Below are positions 27,681 through 37,816 of a stretch of 64,000 nucleotides of DNA, piece after piece (the stretch's first letter is position 1; each line of letters opens with the position of its first letter). A model generated the notes under the pieces. It was not told the origin of the DNA. It did no database searches and was given only the letters and a program-made list of their open reading frames with translations. Position numbers and translations under genes: made by a program. Origin of the DNA: Helicobacter colisuis (GTDB lineage: Bacteria > Campylobacterota > Campylobacteria > Campylobacterales > Helicobacteraceae); the NCBI RefSeq assembly GCF_023646285.1, contig NZ_JAMOKX010000004.1:1-64000 (forward strand), given 5' to 3'.

Positions 27681-29810
27681 ATGGCAATTCCAAAAGTAAC
27701 CCACCAATTACAAGGCAGTATTCTTTCTATTTCACCCTGCAAAGATTTAACTTTTTGTATTGATAACACCTTTTATATTGCAAAAATAAATCAAAACTTA
27801 AAAAATATTGTAAATTTTCAAATTATCAAAAATATAGAACCTCCTCATCGCTATTCACACGCCTTTGGAATCTCCCCTGATGCTTATTTTTGCATTTCTT
27901 TAGTTGGAGAGAAGAAAACTTTAATTATTCGACTTGATGATTCTAATATTAAACACATCGCTACACTCGATGATCACGATGGCGATATCGAATCATGTGG
28001 CTTTTCAAACAATGGAAAATACCTTGCAACAGGCGGACAAGATGGTAGAGTGTTTTTATATGAAGATAACAATTTTTTACCAACAGCTTCACTTCTAGCG
28101 CGTTCAGATTATATTTCCACTATTCGCTTCTCAAAAAGTAATGAATTTATTGCTATTAGCGGATTTGATAAATTCACAATGATTTTTGATATTTTACGCC
28201 ACAAAATTGCCTTTAACTTTGTTACTAATGATGTGGTAGAAGATTCTTGTTTTTTTAGCAATGATGAAAAACTCTTGCTTGTTTTGCGCAATAACTCTAG
28301 CATTGTTTTTAGCCTCAAAGAAGGCAAAATTCTCTCTCAAGAATATTTATTTGCTTTCTGGCCTACATGCATTGCCTTAGATGAAGAAGAAAATTACGCC
28401 CTTATTGGAACTCGTTCTGATATACTCTATATCATTTCACTTAAAGACAATTCTAAAGTCATGGAAATCAAAACTGAACACGCCGGAATCGCTTCTATTG
28501 CTTTTTGTCATGGCTTTTTATATATTGGTTGCATTGATGGCGCTTTGCTAATTTTTGATTACAACGAAGGTAAAGAAGATTTAAAAGATGCCTTTGCCAT
28601 CAAAGACTATAAAAAAGCGCGTGAAGCCATTGAAAAAAATGTCTTTTTAAGCATACATCCTTTAACCAAAATCTTTGATGAAGTGTGGCCTGATATTTTA
28701 AATCAAGCAATTATCCTTTTAAATCAAGATGAAATTGATAAAGCCATTGAAATAACCGCCCCTTTTATAGTTTCTCAATCCAAAAAAAATGAATTTGATT
28801 TTTATCTTTCTCAAAAAGATGGCGTGAAAACCTTTTTGGAATTAATCGATAAAAAAGACTTTATCAAAGCCTATGAAATGGTAAAAACTACAAAATTTCT
28901 AGTCAAAACTCAAGCTTATGAAAAGCTAGAAAATATATGGAATAAGGCTTTTTTTAATGCCAAAAAGTTACTTATAGAGAATGCAAAAATCAATCAAAAA
29001 CTTGCCGAGCAGTATCTTGCTCCCTTTGAAAATACACCCAAAAAAGAATTAATCGTTCAACTACTAAGAAATTCTGATGTCTTTGCAAAGGCAGACAATC
29101 TCATCAAAAATCAAAATTTCAAAGAATATTTTTCGCTTACTTTTCAATTTTCTTTTTTGCGTGAGACTGATTTATATAAAAAGGTGCTTTTACTTGGTGA
29201 AAAAATGCTCACAAATCTCATTGAGTTAGAGAAAAATTTTCAATACCAAGAAGCAAGAAAACTTGCTGAAACCCTTTTGGTATTTCCAAACTTAAAAAGA
29301 TCGGCTAATGAAAAAATTGTGCTTATGCAACAAAAGGAAAATTTCCTAGAAGCTATCGAAAAAAAGGATATAAAAAAAGTCTATACGCTAGTAGATGACA
29401 TTGAGAGTTTGCGCTCTATGCGACAATTTAAAGACTTTACTAAAGATTTTCTCAAGCTTTATGAGGAAGCTAAGCCTTATGCTTATACAGGTAATGCTCA
29501 ACATATTAGAGTTATTTTTGGGGAATATATGGAGATTAACTATTGGATTGATAAAATTGCTTCTTTGATGAAAATTGCCTATCTCAAGCAAATCAATAAT
29601 GCCCTAAATGAAATTCAAGTGAATTGGCTTATTACCATCAAGCGCTATTATGAGAGATTTGGCAAAAGTGCCGAAATCATAAAACTACTCCAAAATCACT
29701 CCTCTAAAGCCATTTTAGATGAATTTGAAGGCGATGGCGAAAGCGATGGTTACCGCTATCATAGCTTTGTCGATAATATTGTAATTTACCTTGTGCAAAA
29801 AGAATCATAA
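27681..29810 (+). CDS. WD40-repeat protein of unknown function
   Basis: 709 residues with no signal peptide. The first 300 residues contain at least five beta-propeller-like repeats (for example DIESCGFSNNGKYLATGGQDGR then YISTIRFSKSNEFIAISG). The remaining 400 are helical and rich in lysine and glutamate, with repeat-like helices. Such two-part proteins serve as scaffolds; partners are unknown. It lies 52 nt after the YibQ-like gene and 2 nt before dprA, so it is probably in the same operon. I do not recognise a named family. Confidence 0.7.
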   Translation: MAIPKVTHQLQGSILSISPCKDLTFCIDNTFYIAKINQNLKNIVNFQIIKNIEPPHRYSHAFGISPDAYFCISLVGEKKTLIIRLDDSNIKHIATLDDHDGDIESCGFSNNGKYLATGGQDGRVFLYEDNNFLPTASLLARSDYISTIRFSKSNEFIAISGFDKFTMIFDILRHKIAFNFVTNDVVEDSCFFSNDEKLLLVLRNNSSIVFSLKEGKILSQEYLFAFWPTCIALDEEENYALIGTRSDILYIISLKDNSKVMEIKTEHAGIASIAFCHGFLYIGCIDGALLIFDYNEGKEDLKDAFAIKDYKKAREAIEKNVFLSIHPLTKIFDEVWPDILNQAIILLNQDEIDKAIEITAPFIVSQSKKNEFDFYLSQKDGVKTFLELIDKKDFIKAYEMVKTTKFLVKTQAYEKLENIWNKAFFNAKKLLIENAKINQKLAEQYLAPFENTPKKELIVQLLRNSDVFAKADNLIKNQNFKEYFSLTFQFSFLRETDLYKKVLLLGEKMLTNLIELEKNFQYQEARKLAETLLVFPNLKRSANEKIVLMQQKENFLEAIEKKDIKKVYTLVDDIESLRSMRQFKDFTKDFLKLYEEAKPYAYTGNAQHIRVIFGEYMEINYWIDKIASLMKIAYLKQINNALNEIQVNWLITIKRYYERFGKSAEIIKLLQNHSSKAILDEFEGDGESDGYRYHSFVDNIVIYLVQKES

Positions 29811-29812
29811 TC

Positions 29813-30574
29813 TTGCAAACACTAAGCACAATTCCTTTAGAGCTCCAACATTTAAAGAATCTAAAAACACTTTATTATCACGGGAATCTACAATTACTTC
29901 AACAGCGCAAAATAGCCATTATTGGCTCTAGAAACCCAAACCCTTATGCTCAAAATTTCACCAAGGAAATCTCCAAGAAAATATCGCCTTATGCAACAAT
30001 CATAAGTGGAGGTGCATTGGGGATAGATATTTTAGCCCACAGCGCTGCTTTACCAAACACCATTATGGTATCTCCAAGCTCACTAGATATTATCTATCCA
30101 AAAACTAATCAAAAAATTATTCAAGAAATTTATCAAAAAGGGCTTATGCTAAGCCAATTTTCTCCTCCTTATATACCTAAGCATTATTCCTTTTTAGAAC
30201 GCAATAAAATCATTATTAGTCTTGCAGAATCTATCATAATTCCTCAAGCCGACTTAGAAAGCGGATCTATGCAAAGTGCCAAATACGCATTAAGCCTAGA
30301 AAAAAAAATCTATGTTCCACCTCACCACTTAGGACAAAGTGAGGGGACACAAAGATTAGCCAAGGAAGGCAAAGCTGATGTCATTTGGGAAGTTGATAGC
30401 TTTTTATCTACTCTTTTTGAAACCACATCTTACCAAAGTGCCGATGAAATTCTAGAGTTTTGCAAAACTAATCCTTTTTTTGAAGAAGCCTTTATTAAAT
30501 TCGGAGAAATTCTTTTTACCTATGAATTAGAGGGCAAAATTCTAAGAAATAATGGAAGAATCGAGGTTCTTTGA
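29813..30574 (+). CDS. dprA: DNA-processing protein DprA
   Basis: Loads RecA onto incoming single-stranded DNA in natural transformation. 253 residues with the Rossmann-like core: RKIAIIGSRNPNPYAQN near residue 32, SGGALGIDILAHSAAL near 65 and ERNKIIISLAESIIIPQA near 125. A short C-terminal winged-helix-like region is present. TTG start at 29813; ends with a TGATG overlap into ruvX, the pairing also seen in H. pylori. Confidence 0.93.
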   Translation: MQTLSTIPLELQHLKNLKTLYYHGNLQLLQQRKIAIIGSRNPNPYAQNFTKEISKKISPYATIISGGALGIDILAHSAALPNTIMVSPSSLDIIYPKTNQKIIQEIYQKGLMLSQFSPPYIPKHYSFLERNKIIISLAESIIIPQADLESGSMQSAKYALSLEKKIYVPPHHLGQSEGTQRLAKEGKADVIWEVDSFLSTLFETTSYQSADEILEFCKTNPFFEEAFIKFGEILFTYELEGKILRNNGRIEVL

Positions 30575-30981
30575 TGCAAAATATTTTGGCATTAGATATA
30601 GGATTAAAGCGTATAGGAATCGCAAAATCAATACAAAATATTCCCATTCCCCTACCCCCAATTTTAAGAAAAAATCGGAATCAAGCTGCCAAAGAAGTAA
30701 GTCAAGTTATTTATGATTCCAAAATCCAAACTCTCATCATTGGTCTCCCACAAGAGAGCGAATCTTCAGCAGAAATGGAGCGCAGAATCAAACATTTTGT
30801 AAGCTTACTTGAAATTCCAAATAATATTAAAATACATTTCATAGATGAATCTTTTAGTTCCTTTGAGGCACTCCAAAGAATGCAAGGTAGCAAAAAAAGC
30901 AAAAAGAAAGATGGCAGTCTAGATAGCCTTGCTGCAATGATAATTTTAGAGCGTTTCTTAGTGAGCCAGAAACAAAACTAA
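30574..30981 (+). CDS. ruvX: RuvX/YqgF-family RNase H-fold nuclease
   Basis: 135 residues: LALDIGLKRIGIA at the start, TLIIGLPQESESSAEMERR centrally, and FIDESFSSFEA with DSLAAMIILERF at the end, the pattern of YqgF (16S rRNA 5' maturation or Holliday-junction resolution). ATG at 30574 overlaps the dprA stop. Its last 24 nt overlap the convergent CheX-like gene. Confidence 0.92.
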   Translation: MQNILALDIGLKRIGIAKSIQNIPIPLPPILRKNRNQAAKEVSQVIYDSKIQTLIIGLPQESESSAEMERRIKHFVSLLEIPNNIKIHFIDESFSSFEALQRMQGSKKSKKKDGSLDSLAAMIILERFLVSQKQN

Positions 30982-32352
30982 GGGCTTATTATTTAAAAGC
31001 AAATCCACTTGCACACCCTGCTTCCCAACAAGCATTTGTGCAATCTCCTCTTCGCTTTTGCAGGCTTTTGGCAAAGAGATGCCAATGGAGAGATTATGTT
31101 CTGATAAAATCGCTTTTGATCGCCCCGCGATAATATTTGTAAATTCTTTAATCACATCAAGCAACTCTTCATCGCTTTGCGATTCCTCACCTAGTAACAT
31201 CAAAGAGGCTTCTTTGACGATTGACTTACTAAAACAAAGCGCCACAATTCCACTCACATCGCCCTCAAAGCTAATCATCGCTCCCATAATATTGCTTTGA
31301 CCAGTTTTATTATAGGTTGTAACTTTATAGTCTTTTCGCTTTGCCTCGCCACCTGTTAGGGAGGAAAGTGTTTCAATAGCAGCATTGATAAACACAGGCA
31401 ACTGCGCCACAAGATGTTTTGTAAGTCCTTTGCGTTTCTGCTCAACTGCTTGGTATTTTTTAATCGCTTCTTTAATCTGTGGATCTTGTCTGCATTCCTC
31501 AAGGCTAGAAAAGAAGTAAATTCCACTACGCCTACAAAGTTCTCTTTTTTCTTTAGCAAGATTTAATTGCAAACCACAAATTGCAACACAAGCTTCATAG
31601 CGCACATTGTTTAAAGCCAAAGACATAATAAAATCCAATGCTCCAAAATTAAAGTCCTGAATCTGACTCACATCAAAAACAAACACTTTATATCCCTCGC
31701 GCAATCTTGAATTATGCGCCTGAAGATTAAAATACAATGTAATATTTTTGTCAGCCTTTCTATAAAGCGTATAAATCACCATTCCATTTTGTATGATGGT
31801 GGGGATAAAATTTCCTGTAACATCAAAATAAATATCATAAATATAAAAAGCTTGATCTAAGAGTTGTTTGCGTTTTTCCAAAAAAGCTTGAGCGTTGTTA
31901 AGGCAAATAACCTCATAACCCTTTACTTGCAATTCATGAGAAATGAGTGTTTGCACCATTCCATCATTATCATAATAAACAATCTTTTGTTGAATAGGTG
32001 GCATTTTAAAACCAAGCAAAAAACTAGCAATAGAATCATTTTTAAATAGTGGAATACTTCGATTAGGAAAAAGGGCTTTAAGTTTGACAAATTGGGTTTT
32101 ACTATATCCTATAAAAGCAACTGGAATGGAAACCTTATCTTGCAATGCCAACAATGCCCTTGCTACCAAAATTATAGCACCCTCATCAATCCAATTAATG
32201 TTTTCAAAAGAAAAATAAACCGCCTTGATAGATAAACTTCTAATCGTAGCGCTATTGGAGGTGAAAACCTCGCAAATCTCCTTTGCTTCTTTCATCTCCA
32301 AATGGATATTTGGCGCATAAATGGCAATGTCTTGCTTAATAATAGGTCGCAT
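30958..32352 (-). CDS. Multidomain STAS/receiver-like/CheX protein
   Basis: 464 residues. Order as read: STAS-like domain (about 20-112, with INWIDEGAIILVARALLAL), a receiver-like segment (about 118-180: KIVYYDNDGMV supplies the acidic pair, YIYDIYFDVTGN a possible phospho-Asp), a second STAS-like fold (about 220-290, VFVFDVSQIQDFNFGALDFI), then a CheX/CheC-type domain (about 320-464) including LLDVIKEFTNIIAGRSKAIL. CheX domains dephosphorylate CheY-P, so a role in chemotaxis signal decay is likely. Starts 4 nt after the CadF-like gene. Confidence 0.7.
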   Translation of the reverse strand: MRPIIKQDIAIYAPNIHLEMKEAKEICEVFTSNSATIRSLSIKAVYFSFENINWIDEGAIILVARALLALQDKVSIPVAFIGYSKTQFVKLKALFPNRSIPLFKNDSIASFLLGFKMPPIQQKIVYYDNDGMVQTLISHELQVKGYEVICLNNAQAFLEKRKQLLDQAFYIYDIYFDVTGNFIPTIIQNGMVIYTLYRKADKNITLYFNLQAHNSRLREGYKVFVFDVSQIQDFNFGALDFIMSLALNNVRYEACVAICGLQLNLAKEKRELCRRSGIYFFSSLEECRQDPQIKEAIKKYQAVEQKRKGLTKHLVAQLPVFINAAIETLSSLTGGEAKRKDYKVTTYNKTGQSNIMGAMISFEGDVSGIVALCFSKSIVKEASLMLLGEESQSDEELLDVIKEFTNIIAGRSKAILSEHNLSIGISLPKACKSEEEIAQMLVGKQGVQVDLLLNNKPLVLFLAH

Positions 32353-32356
32353 TGAA

Positions 32357-33301
32357 TTAGTTTGCGAGATAAACTTCTGCTTCTACTCTTCTATTTTTTT
32401 GTCTGCCTTCTCGTGTTTTATTAGAAGCAATTGGCTTTTCTTCACCATAACCTTTTGCTTCTAATCTTTCTGAAGAAATACCTTGTTTAACGATTTCATT
32501 TTTAACAGATACTGCTCTTTTTTCAGAAAGCTTTTGATTATAAGCTGCACTTCCTGTGCTATCTGTATGTCCATTAATTACAGCTGTTTTTTCAGGATTT
32601 TGCTCCATATATTTTGCAAAATCTTGAATCTCTGGATAATAAGCTGGATCCACTACTGCAGAATCACTAGGAAACTCTACATTAAAGGTGTGGATATGCG
32701 ATAAAGCAGGTTCTTGTGTCTCCTCTACAACAACTTCTTTTGCTTCTTTTGCTTCTTTTGCTTCTTCTGCTACTGCAACTTGCTGTGCTCCATAAGTTCC
32801 AAATGGAATGCTAAAGCCAAGCATCGCAACCACATCACTTCTGCCATCAAAACTCATTAAATGTCTTAATTCTGTTTTAAAATGTAAATACTCAAAAGCT
32901 TCCCAACGCAATCCCACACCATATTGACCAAATGGCGCACTATCTAAACTTTGGCTATTATTAGAAACATCTTCATAACCCACACCACCTAAGATATAAG
33001 GAGATACGCTTTGCCATACTTCAAATTCTTTAACAAGATTCATATAATAACGATTAAAAGAGGTTTTAGCATTAGGAATACTTTGCTCAGCGTGTGTAAT
33101 CCAATCATAACCCAACTCCAAAAGCACATCAGGAGCTACCCTCGCACCCGCTTTTAGTCCATAAGACAAATCAATGTCATCTGCCATTCTTTGATTATCC
33201 ACATGCCAACTTCCGCCAATTTGAGGTGTAATCTCAAATTGATTATTCGCAGCAAAAAGCATACTAGACAAAACCAATGACAAAGAGAAAAACTTTTTCA
33301 T
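32357..33301 (-). CDS. CadF-like outer-membrane protein with OmpA domain
   Basis: 314 residues from ATG 33301 (AAGGAAGGAAT upstream; the longer frame from 33331 would precede the signal peptide). Signal peptide of about 18 residues ending LFAANN, an eight-stranded barrel (20-180), a linker with AKE repeats (about 180-200), and an OmpA peptidoglycan-binding domain with INGHTDSTGSAAYNQKLSEKR and NRRVEAEVYLAN. Domain layout and segments such as GGVGYEDVSNN match C. jejuni CadF, a fibronectin-binding adhesin. Adhesion is inferred from homology. Confidence 0.8.
   Translation of the reverse strand: MKKFFSLSLVLSSMLFAANNQFEITPQIGGSWHVDNQRMADDIDLSYGLKAGARVAPDVLLELGYDWITHAEQSIPNAKTSFNRYYMNLVKEFEVWQSVSPYILGGVGYEDVSNNSQSLDSAPFGQYGVGLRWEAFEYLHFKTELRHLMSFDGRSDVVAMLGFSIPFGTYGAQQVAVAEEAKEAKEAKEVVVEETQEPALSHIHTFNVEFPSDSAVVDPAYYPEIQDFAKYMEQNPEKTAVINGHTDSTGSAAYNQKLSEKRAVSVKNEIVKQGISSERLEAKGYGEEKPIASNKTREGRQKNRRVEAEVYLAN
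32735..32770. repeat. In-frame 9-bp tandem repeat in the CadF-like linker
   Basis: Three perfect copies of TTCTTTTGC plus one imperfect copy (plus-strand reading) encode the A-K-E repeats between barrel and OmpA domain. Variable copy number would change linker length. Confidence 0.8.
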
Positions 33302-33360
33302 ATTCCTTCCTTTATTCATGAAAAATAACATTTTCTATTTCTAGAATCCATGTTCTTTAA

Positions 33361-33366
33361 ATTATA
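33361..33366 (-). promoter_or_regulatory. -10 box of the CadF-like gene
   Basis: Minus-strand TATAAT in TTTAGTTATAATTTAAAG, 60 nt upstream of the ATG. It separates this gene from the chemoreceptor gene ending at 33409. Confidence 0.55.
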
Positions 33367-33408
33367 ACTAAAATTAACTAAATCTACTGCCCTAAAACTA
33401 AAGAATTA

Positions 33409-35517
33409 CTAAAATTTCTTTTTATTAACATCTTCAAGAATATTCTTAGCAATGTTATCAACACTTCGAGTAATCTCATTAGTTGCATTTGCTACGCCAA
33501 CATTATCTTGAGTTGCACTTTCTAATTGCGCAATTGTGTCGTTAATCTGTCCTATTCCTTCTGTTTGCTCTTTGATAGATTCGCTCATTTCATTTACGCT
33601 TTGAACAAGCACATTAACATTTGCTTCAATCTCACCTAGTGATTTTGCCGTTCTTTCTGCTAACTTTCTTACTTCATCAGCAACAACCGCAAATCCTCTT
33701 CCGTGTTCTCCTGCTCTTGCTGCCTCAATTGCCGCATTCAAAGCAAGGAGATTGGTTTGATCTGCTATATCTTTGATTACACCAACTATTTCTTTAATAT
33801 CTTCTGCCTGTCTTGTAGCTTCCATAGTCTTATCGCTAACATTTTGCATTGAAGCACTAATCTCTTCAACTGCAGCAGCAGATTGCTCCAAAGAACTTGC
33901 TTGACTTTGAGAACCATCAGTAAGTTTTTGCATTGATTCTTTTAGTTCTAAAGAACGCGCTGCTAATTCTTCAGCAAATTTAGCACTTGTATGCAACATG
34001 GTTTTAATCTCTTTGCCCAAAGTATTAGTAACAATCTCAACGCGTCCATTTGCATTTTTAACTTCTGTAGTGAAGTCTAATCTCACATAAGAATCAAAAA
34101 CTCTTGAGATTTCATTGGTATCGCTTCCAATTTTTTCCTGTAAAACATCAAGCATTCGATTTAACACTTCTTTAAGCTCTACTAATCGAGGGTTACTAGG
34201 ATTCTTAGAAATTCTTGCAGTGAGATTTCCTGCTTCAATTTCCTTAGCAGTTTCTACTGATTCTTTAATCGCTTCTTCATCAACCAATAAAGAAGATCGA
34301 GTTCTTTCAATATTGCTATTAATGATTCGTCCCATAGTTCCCAATTCATCATTAGAGTGAATTTTAACTGTTTGTATGTCTTTACTTTCGTAATTAATAT
34401 ATTTAAAGACTTTATCCAATGTATCCAAAATAACAGTAAGTCTCTTAGAAACATTTTTACGAATATGAAAATACACAAAAGACATTACAATAATCAAGAA
34501 AATAACTGAAGCCCCAGCAATAATGTATTCTAAAGTGTATAAAGAAGCAAGCACTGAAGATTTAGGAGCGGTTACCCAAATTCTCCAATTAATAGCCCCA
34601 CCCACAGAAGAAAATGGCATCACACTTGCATAGCTTGGTACTTTATCTGTAGTGACATAATCATACACTCCCGCTTTGCCTTCTACCATAGCTCTAACCC
34701 CTTCTGCTGCTTTAGGATCCTTATTAATATCTTGCATTTTCTTAAAAATTAAACTTTCATTTCTATGAACAAGGATAGTTCCATCCTCATTAAGCAATCC
34801 AATAATACTACCATCAAAAAGTTCATTAGAAGGATCTAATAACTCTTCTGCAAGACTTTCAAAGTTAAAGATAAATCCAACTGCTCCAATCACAGAATGA
34901 TTCTCATCATAAAGTGTCATTGCCATACCAATACCTACAAATTCCTTTCCACTTAATGAAAATTTACGCGGTATACCAAAAAAAACTTTGCCATCATCTG
35001 CACTAGAAGCAGCTAGAGCCTTTTTTGCTGAATTTAATTGCAAATCACTACCCACACGCAAACTTGTGATACCCCCAGCAGATCTCACATCTTTGTCTTG
35101 CCAAAGTGCCATATAATTGCCATCATCCATTTTTGTAAATCTACCATTGTCATTGAAACCTAATGAATTTTTCAAATATACAAAAGCATAATCTGTATAA
35201 CTACCAGAATCAAGCACATGTGCTATTGTTTCTTCAAGTTGATTCATTGAGATATTTTGTCGTGGGGTTGAAGTAAAAATACTTTCTATGCTATTAGTAG
35301 CTGCATTATTCAACGCAATCATTTCTTTTACTGAAGCTTCAACGGTGTTAGTATGTCCTTTTGAAGCTTCCATAATAATAGCTTCAGCACTCTTACTCAT
35401 ACTATCACTCACTCGAGTAGAAATAATAATAAAAAGAATCGCCAAACCAATAACCATAATAATGCCTATGGAGGCAACTAATTTAATTCCTATGCTTAAA
35501 CTTTTAAATGGATTCAT
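33409..35517 (-). CDS. Methyl-accepting chemotaxis protein with dCache-type sensor
   Basis: 702 residues. Membrane helices at about 10-32 and 330-355 bracket a periplasmic domain of about 300 residues with a double-Cache look ([34 protein letters not shown]-type strands, [19 protein letters not shown]). A HAMP segment follows, then a signalling domain with [18 protein letters not shown] at the tip. The ligand cannot be told from sequence. It probably works with the CheA/CheW arrays elsewhere. Confidence 0.9.
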   Translation of the reverse strand: MNPFKSLSIGIKLVASIGIIMVIGLAILFIIISTRVSDSMSKSAEAIIMEASKGHTNTVEASVKEMIALNNAATNSIESIFTSTPRQNISMNQLEETIAHVLDSGSYTDYAFVYLKNSLGFNDNGRFTKMDDGNYMALWQDKDVRSAGGITSLRVGSDLQLNSAKKALAASSADDGKVFFGIPRKFSLSGKEFVGIGMAMTLYDENHSVIGAVGFIFNFESLAEELLDPSNELFDGSIIGLLNEDGTILVHRNESLIFKKMQDINKDPKAAEGVRAMVEGKAGVYDYVTTDKVPSYASVMPFSSVGGAINWRIWVTAPKSSVLASLYTLEYIIAGASVIFLIIVMSFVYFHIRKNVSKRLTVILDTLDKVFKYINYESKDIQTVKIHSNDELGTMGRIINSNIERTRSSLLVDEEAIKESVETAKEIEAGNLTARISKNPSNPRLVELKEVLNRMLDVLQEKIGSDTNEISRVFDSYVRLDFTTEVKNANGRVEIVTNTLGKEIKTMLHTSAKFAEELAARSLELKESMQKLTDGSQSQASSLEQSAAAVEEISASMQNVSDKTMEATRQAEDIKEIVGVIKDIADQTNLLALNAAIEAARAGEHGRGFAVVADEVRKLAERTAKSLGEIEANVNVLVQSVNEMSESIKEQTEGIGQINDTIAQLESATQDNVGVANATNEITRSVDNIAKNILEDVNKKKF

Positions 35518-35557
35518 AATTCACCCTCATCTAAATTTTAATAAAAACAAAGCGCGG

Positions 35558-35563
35558 ATTATA
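35558..35563 (-). promoter_or_regulatory. Extended -10 promoter of the chemoreceptor gene
   Basis: Minus-strand TTTTGTGATATAAT, 41 nt upstream of the ATG at 35517. Confidence 0.6.
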
Positions 35564-35719
35564 TCACAAAACAACTTAATTAAAATAAATATCTAAAATT
35601 ATTTTAACTTCTTAATTAGCGCTTAAAAAGCTCATTAGAGCTAAAAATTTAAAAATAAAAAATGCTTACCATCAAACCCATACAAACCCATAGAATACAA
35701 ACAATTTAAAAACAATAAT

Positions 35720-35755
35720 AATTACAAATTATCTCAAATAAAATAATTTGTAATT
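35720..35755. terminator. AT-rich stem-loop downstream of ppk2
   Basis: Perfect 13-bp inverted repeat (AATTACAAATTAT and complement) with a 10-nt loop, 35 nt past the ppk2 stop on the minus strand and followed there by a T-rich run. Probably the ppk2 terminator. Apart from this and the chemoreceptor promoter, I see nothing else in the 272-nt gap 35518-35789. Confidence 0.5.
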
Positions 35756-35789
35756 TCCAAAAAATACCCCCTAATATTCTAAAGTTTAA

Positions 35790-36662
35790 TTATTTTTTAT
35801 CTTTCTTTTTCTTTTTCTTTTTTTGCAAATCTTCTTCTTGCTCATTAGAAAACATTCGCACGCTTGAATAATATGAAACAACTCCAGGATCAGCTAACAA
35901 ACAAACATTCTCTGCATCTTTATCTTCATAATCAATCTTAGAAAGCAAGATTCTAGCGAGATTGATTCTTGCGCGTTTTTTGTCATTAGAATCCACAATC
36001 ATCCAAGGCGCAAAAGGTGTGTGCGTGCGTGAAAACATCTTCTCAAAGGCTTCTGTGTATTCATCCCATAAATTAAGGGATAACTCATCAATAGGGCTTA
36101 ATTTCCAACGCTTTAAAGGCTCATCTTTTCTTGCTTCAATTCTCTTTCTTTGCTCTTCTTGCCCAACATCTAAAAAGAATTTAAACAAAATATAACCACT
36201 CTCAATCAACATTTGTTCCAAATGGGAAACTTGAATAATGAATTCTTTGTATTGTTCATTACTACAAAAGTTCATCACACGCTCCACTCCAGCTCGGTTA
36301 TACCAACTGCGATCAAAAAATACAATTTCTCCACCATTTGGAAGTTCATCAATATAACGCTGAAAATACCATTGTGTTTTTTCTACATCACTTGGTTTTT
36401 GCAATGCCACCACTCTTGCCCCACGCGGATTTAAATGCTCTCTTAAAGCTTTGATTGTTCCACCTTTGCCTGCAGCATCACGCCCTTCTAAGATTATAAT
36501 GATTTTTTTCTGATGCTTTTTTACCCAATTTTGCAATTTAATCAGCTCAATTTGGAGTTTTTTAATCTCCACTTCATAAAATTCCTTATTTAACTTGCCT
36601 TTTTTATTATAAACTTCACCAGGTCTTTCATCTTCAGGACGCACAACTAAAGTTTTACTCAT
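35790..36662 (-). CDS. ppk2: Polyphosphate kinase 2
   Basis: Transfers phosphate between polyphosphate and nucleotides (mainly making GTP/ATP from polyP). 290 residues with Walker A GRDAAGKGGTIKAL near residue 61, IVFFDRSWYNRAGVERVM near 115-132 (Walker B-like), and the lid arginines of EEQRKRIEARKDEPLKRWK. It ends in a run of about nine lysines of uncertain function. ATG 36662 is preferred over TTG 36677 because GGAGG lies 8 nt upstream. Divergent from the cinA-like gene. Confidence 0.92.
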   Translation of the reverse strand: MSKTLVVRPEDERPGEVYNKKGKLNKEFYEVEIKKLQIELIKLQNWVKKHQKKIIIILEGRDAAGKGGTIKALREHLNPRGARVVALQKPSDVEKTQWYFQRYIDELPNGGEIVFFDRSWYNRAGVERVMNFCSNEQYKEFIIQVSHLEQMLIESGYILFKFFLDVGQEEQRKRIEARKDEPLKRWKLSPIDELSLNLWDEYTEAFEKMFSRTHTPFAPWMIVDSNDKKRARINLARILLSKIDYEDKDAENVCLLADPGVVSYYSSVRMFSNEQEEDLQKKKKKKKDKK

Positions 36663-36745
36663 TTGCCTAACCTCCAAACTTAAGTTATAAAATAGTTAAA
36701 ATATTCTACCATTAAAGAATTAAATTATACATAAGGAAAACTATT

Positions 36746-37780
36746 TTGAATACTTTATTTTGTATTGGAAAAAATTATTCTTTTAAACCACTTCAAAAAT
36801 ATTCTATTTGCTATGCTCAAAGTCTTTTTGGGGAGATTCAATGCACTTGGTTTTTGGATTCTTTAAATGATACAAATTGCCTTAAAAATCTCAATTACGC
36901 CATAGAATCTTCACAGAATCTTTTAATACTCGCCAAAGATTCTGTGCTCAATGAAATTTTAGAGTATTTTAAAAAATATTCTTTTTCAACGCCTATTTTC
37001 AAAAAAACCCACCATACACTTGCCTTTAAAAATTGCAATATCATCTTACAAGAATCCCCAAAAATCACACAATTCAGAGATGCAGACAACACTTTTTTAT
37101 ATCTTTTAGGGTTTGATTGTCAAAGCGCTTTAACCCTTCTAAATCCTCTAGCCAAAGCCTATCAAATCCAATTACAAATCCTTCAAGAAACTTGCGGAAT
37201 AGAAATCTTACACGCCAAAGCCCTTTCACACAAATCACTTGATAATTTTTTGCAAGAAATGCAACAAACTTTTCAAAATAAAATCTTTGCGAGTTCGAAT
37301 TTAGCTCAAAGTATTATCCAACTCCTTGCAAATTCCAAACAAAAAATTACAACTGCAGAGAGCTGCACTGGTGGCTTAGTGGCTTACTATCTCACCAAAG
37401 AATCAGGTGCAAGTGAAGTTTTTGAGGGGGGAATTATCAGCTATGCTAATGCCATTAAAGAATCTTGGTTAAAGGTCTCTAATAACAATCTTATTTCTTA
37501 TGGCGCAGTTAGTGAGGCGGTAGTGCGCGAAATGCTAGAGGGCGCTTTGAATCTAAGTGGTGCAGATTTTGCCATTGCTACAAGTGGTGTTGCTGGACCA
37601 ACTGGAGGCAGTGTTAGCAAACCTGTTGGGACAATCTTTATTGGAGTGAAATCTAAAAATGGGGAAGAAATTATCAATAGAGTCCTATTTTCTGGGGATA
37701 GAAACTATATTCAAGAACAATCTTGCCTCTATGCTTACTTGCTTTTTTTAAAACTTTTTTTCAAAACTATTGACTTTTGA
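36746..37780 (+). CDS. CinA-family nicotinamide-nucleotide amidase with divergent N-terminus
   Basis: 344 residues from TTG 36746 (AAGGA upstream). The C-terminal 160 residues are a clear CinA/PncC domain: ITTAESCTGGLVAYYLT near 198, ISYANAIKES near 232 and ATSGVAGPTGGSVSKPVGTIFIG near 275-300. This domain deamidates NMN in pyridine-nucleotide recycling. The N-terminal 180 residues do not carry the usual MoCF motifs and are not recognised. The tRNA promoter lies in its last codons. Confidence 0.85.
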   Translation: MNTLFCIGKNYSFKPLQKYSICYAQSLFGEIQCTWFLDSLNDTNCLKNLNYAIESSQNLLILAKDSVLNEILEYFKKYSFSTPIFKKTHHTLAFKNCNIILQESPKITQFRDADNTFLYLLGFDCQSALTLLNPLAKAYQIQLQILQETCGIEILHAKALSHKSLDNFLQEMQQTFQNKIFASSNLAQSIIQLLANSKQKITTAESCTGGLVAYYLTKESGASEVFEGGIISYANAIKESWLKVSNNNLISYGAVSEAVVREMLEGALNLSGADFAIATSGVAGPTGGSVSKPVGTIFIGVKSKNGEEIINRVLFSGDRNYIQEQSCLYAYLLFLKLFFKTIDF

Positions 37781-37798
37781 AAATTTTATAGCTATAAT
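37770..37798 (+). promoter_or_regulatory. Sigma-70 promoter of the tRNA cluster
   Basis: TTGACT (37770-37775), 17-nt spacer, TATAAT (37793-37798): close to consensus at both boxes, and predicts a start around 37805, 12 nt before tRNA-Lys. The -35 box overlaps the stop of the cinA-like gene. Confidence 0.85.
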
Positions 37799-37816
37799 TT
37801 CACTTCCTTTTTGATT

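Noticed and set aside
35790-35830. A-rich tract coding the poly-lysine tail of PPK2 as a phase-variation switch
   Set aside because: The tract is interrupted by G every few bases and lies at the very C-terminus, so slippage would have little effect.
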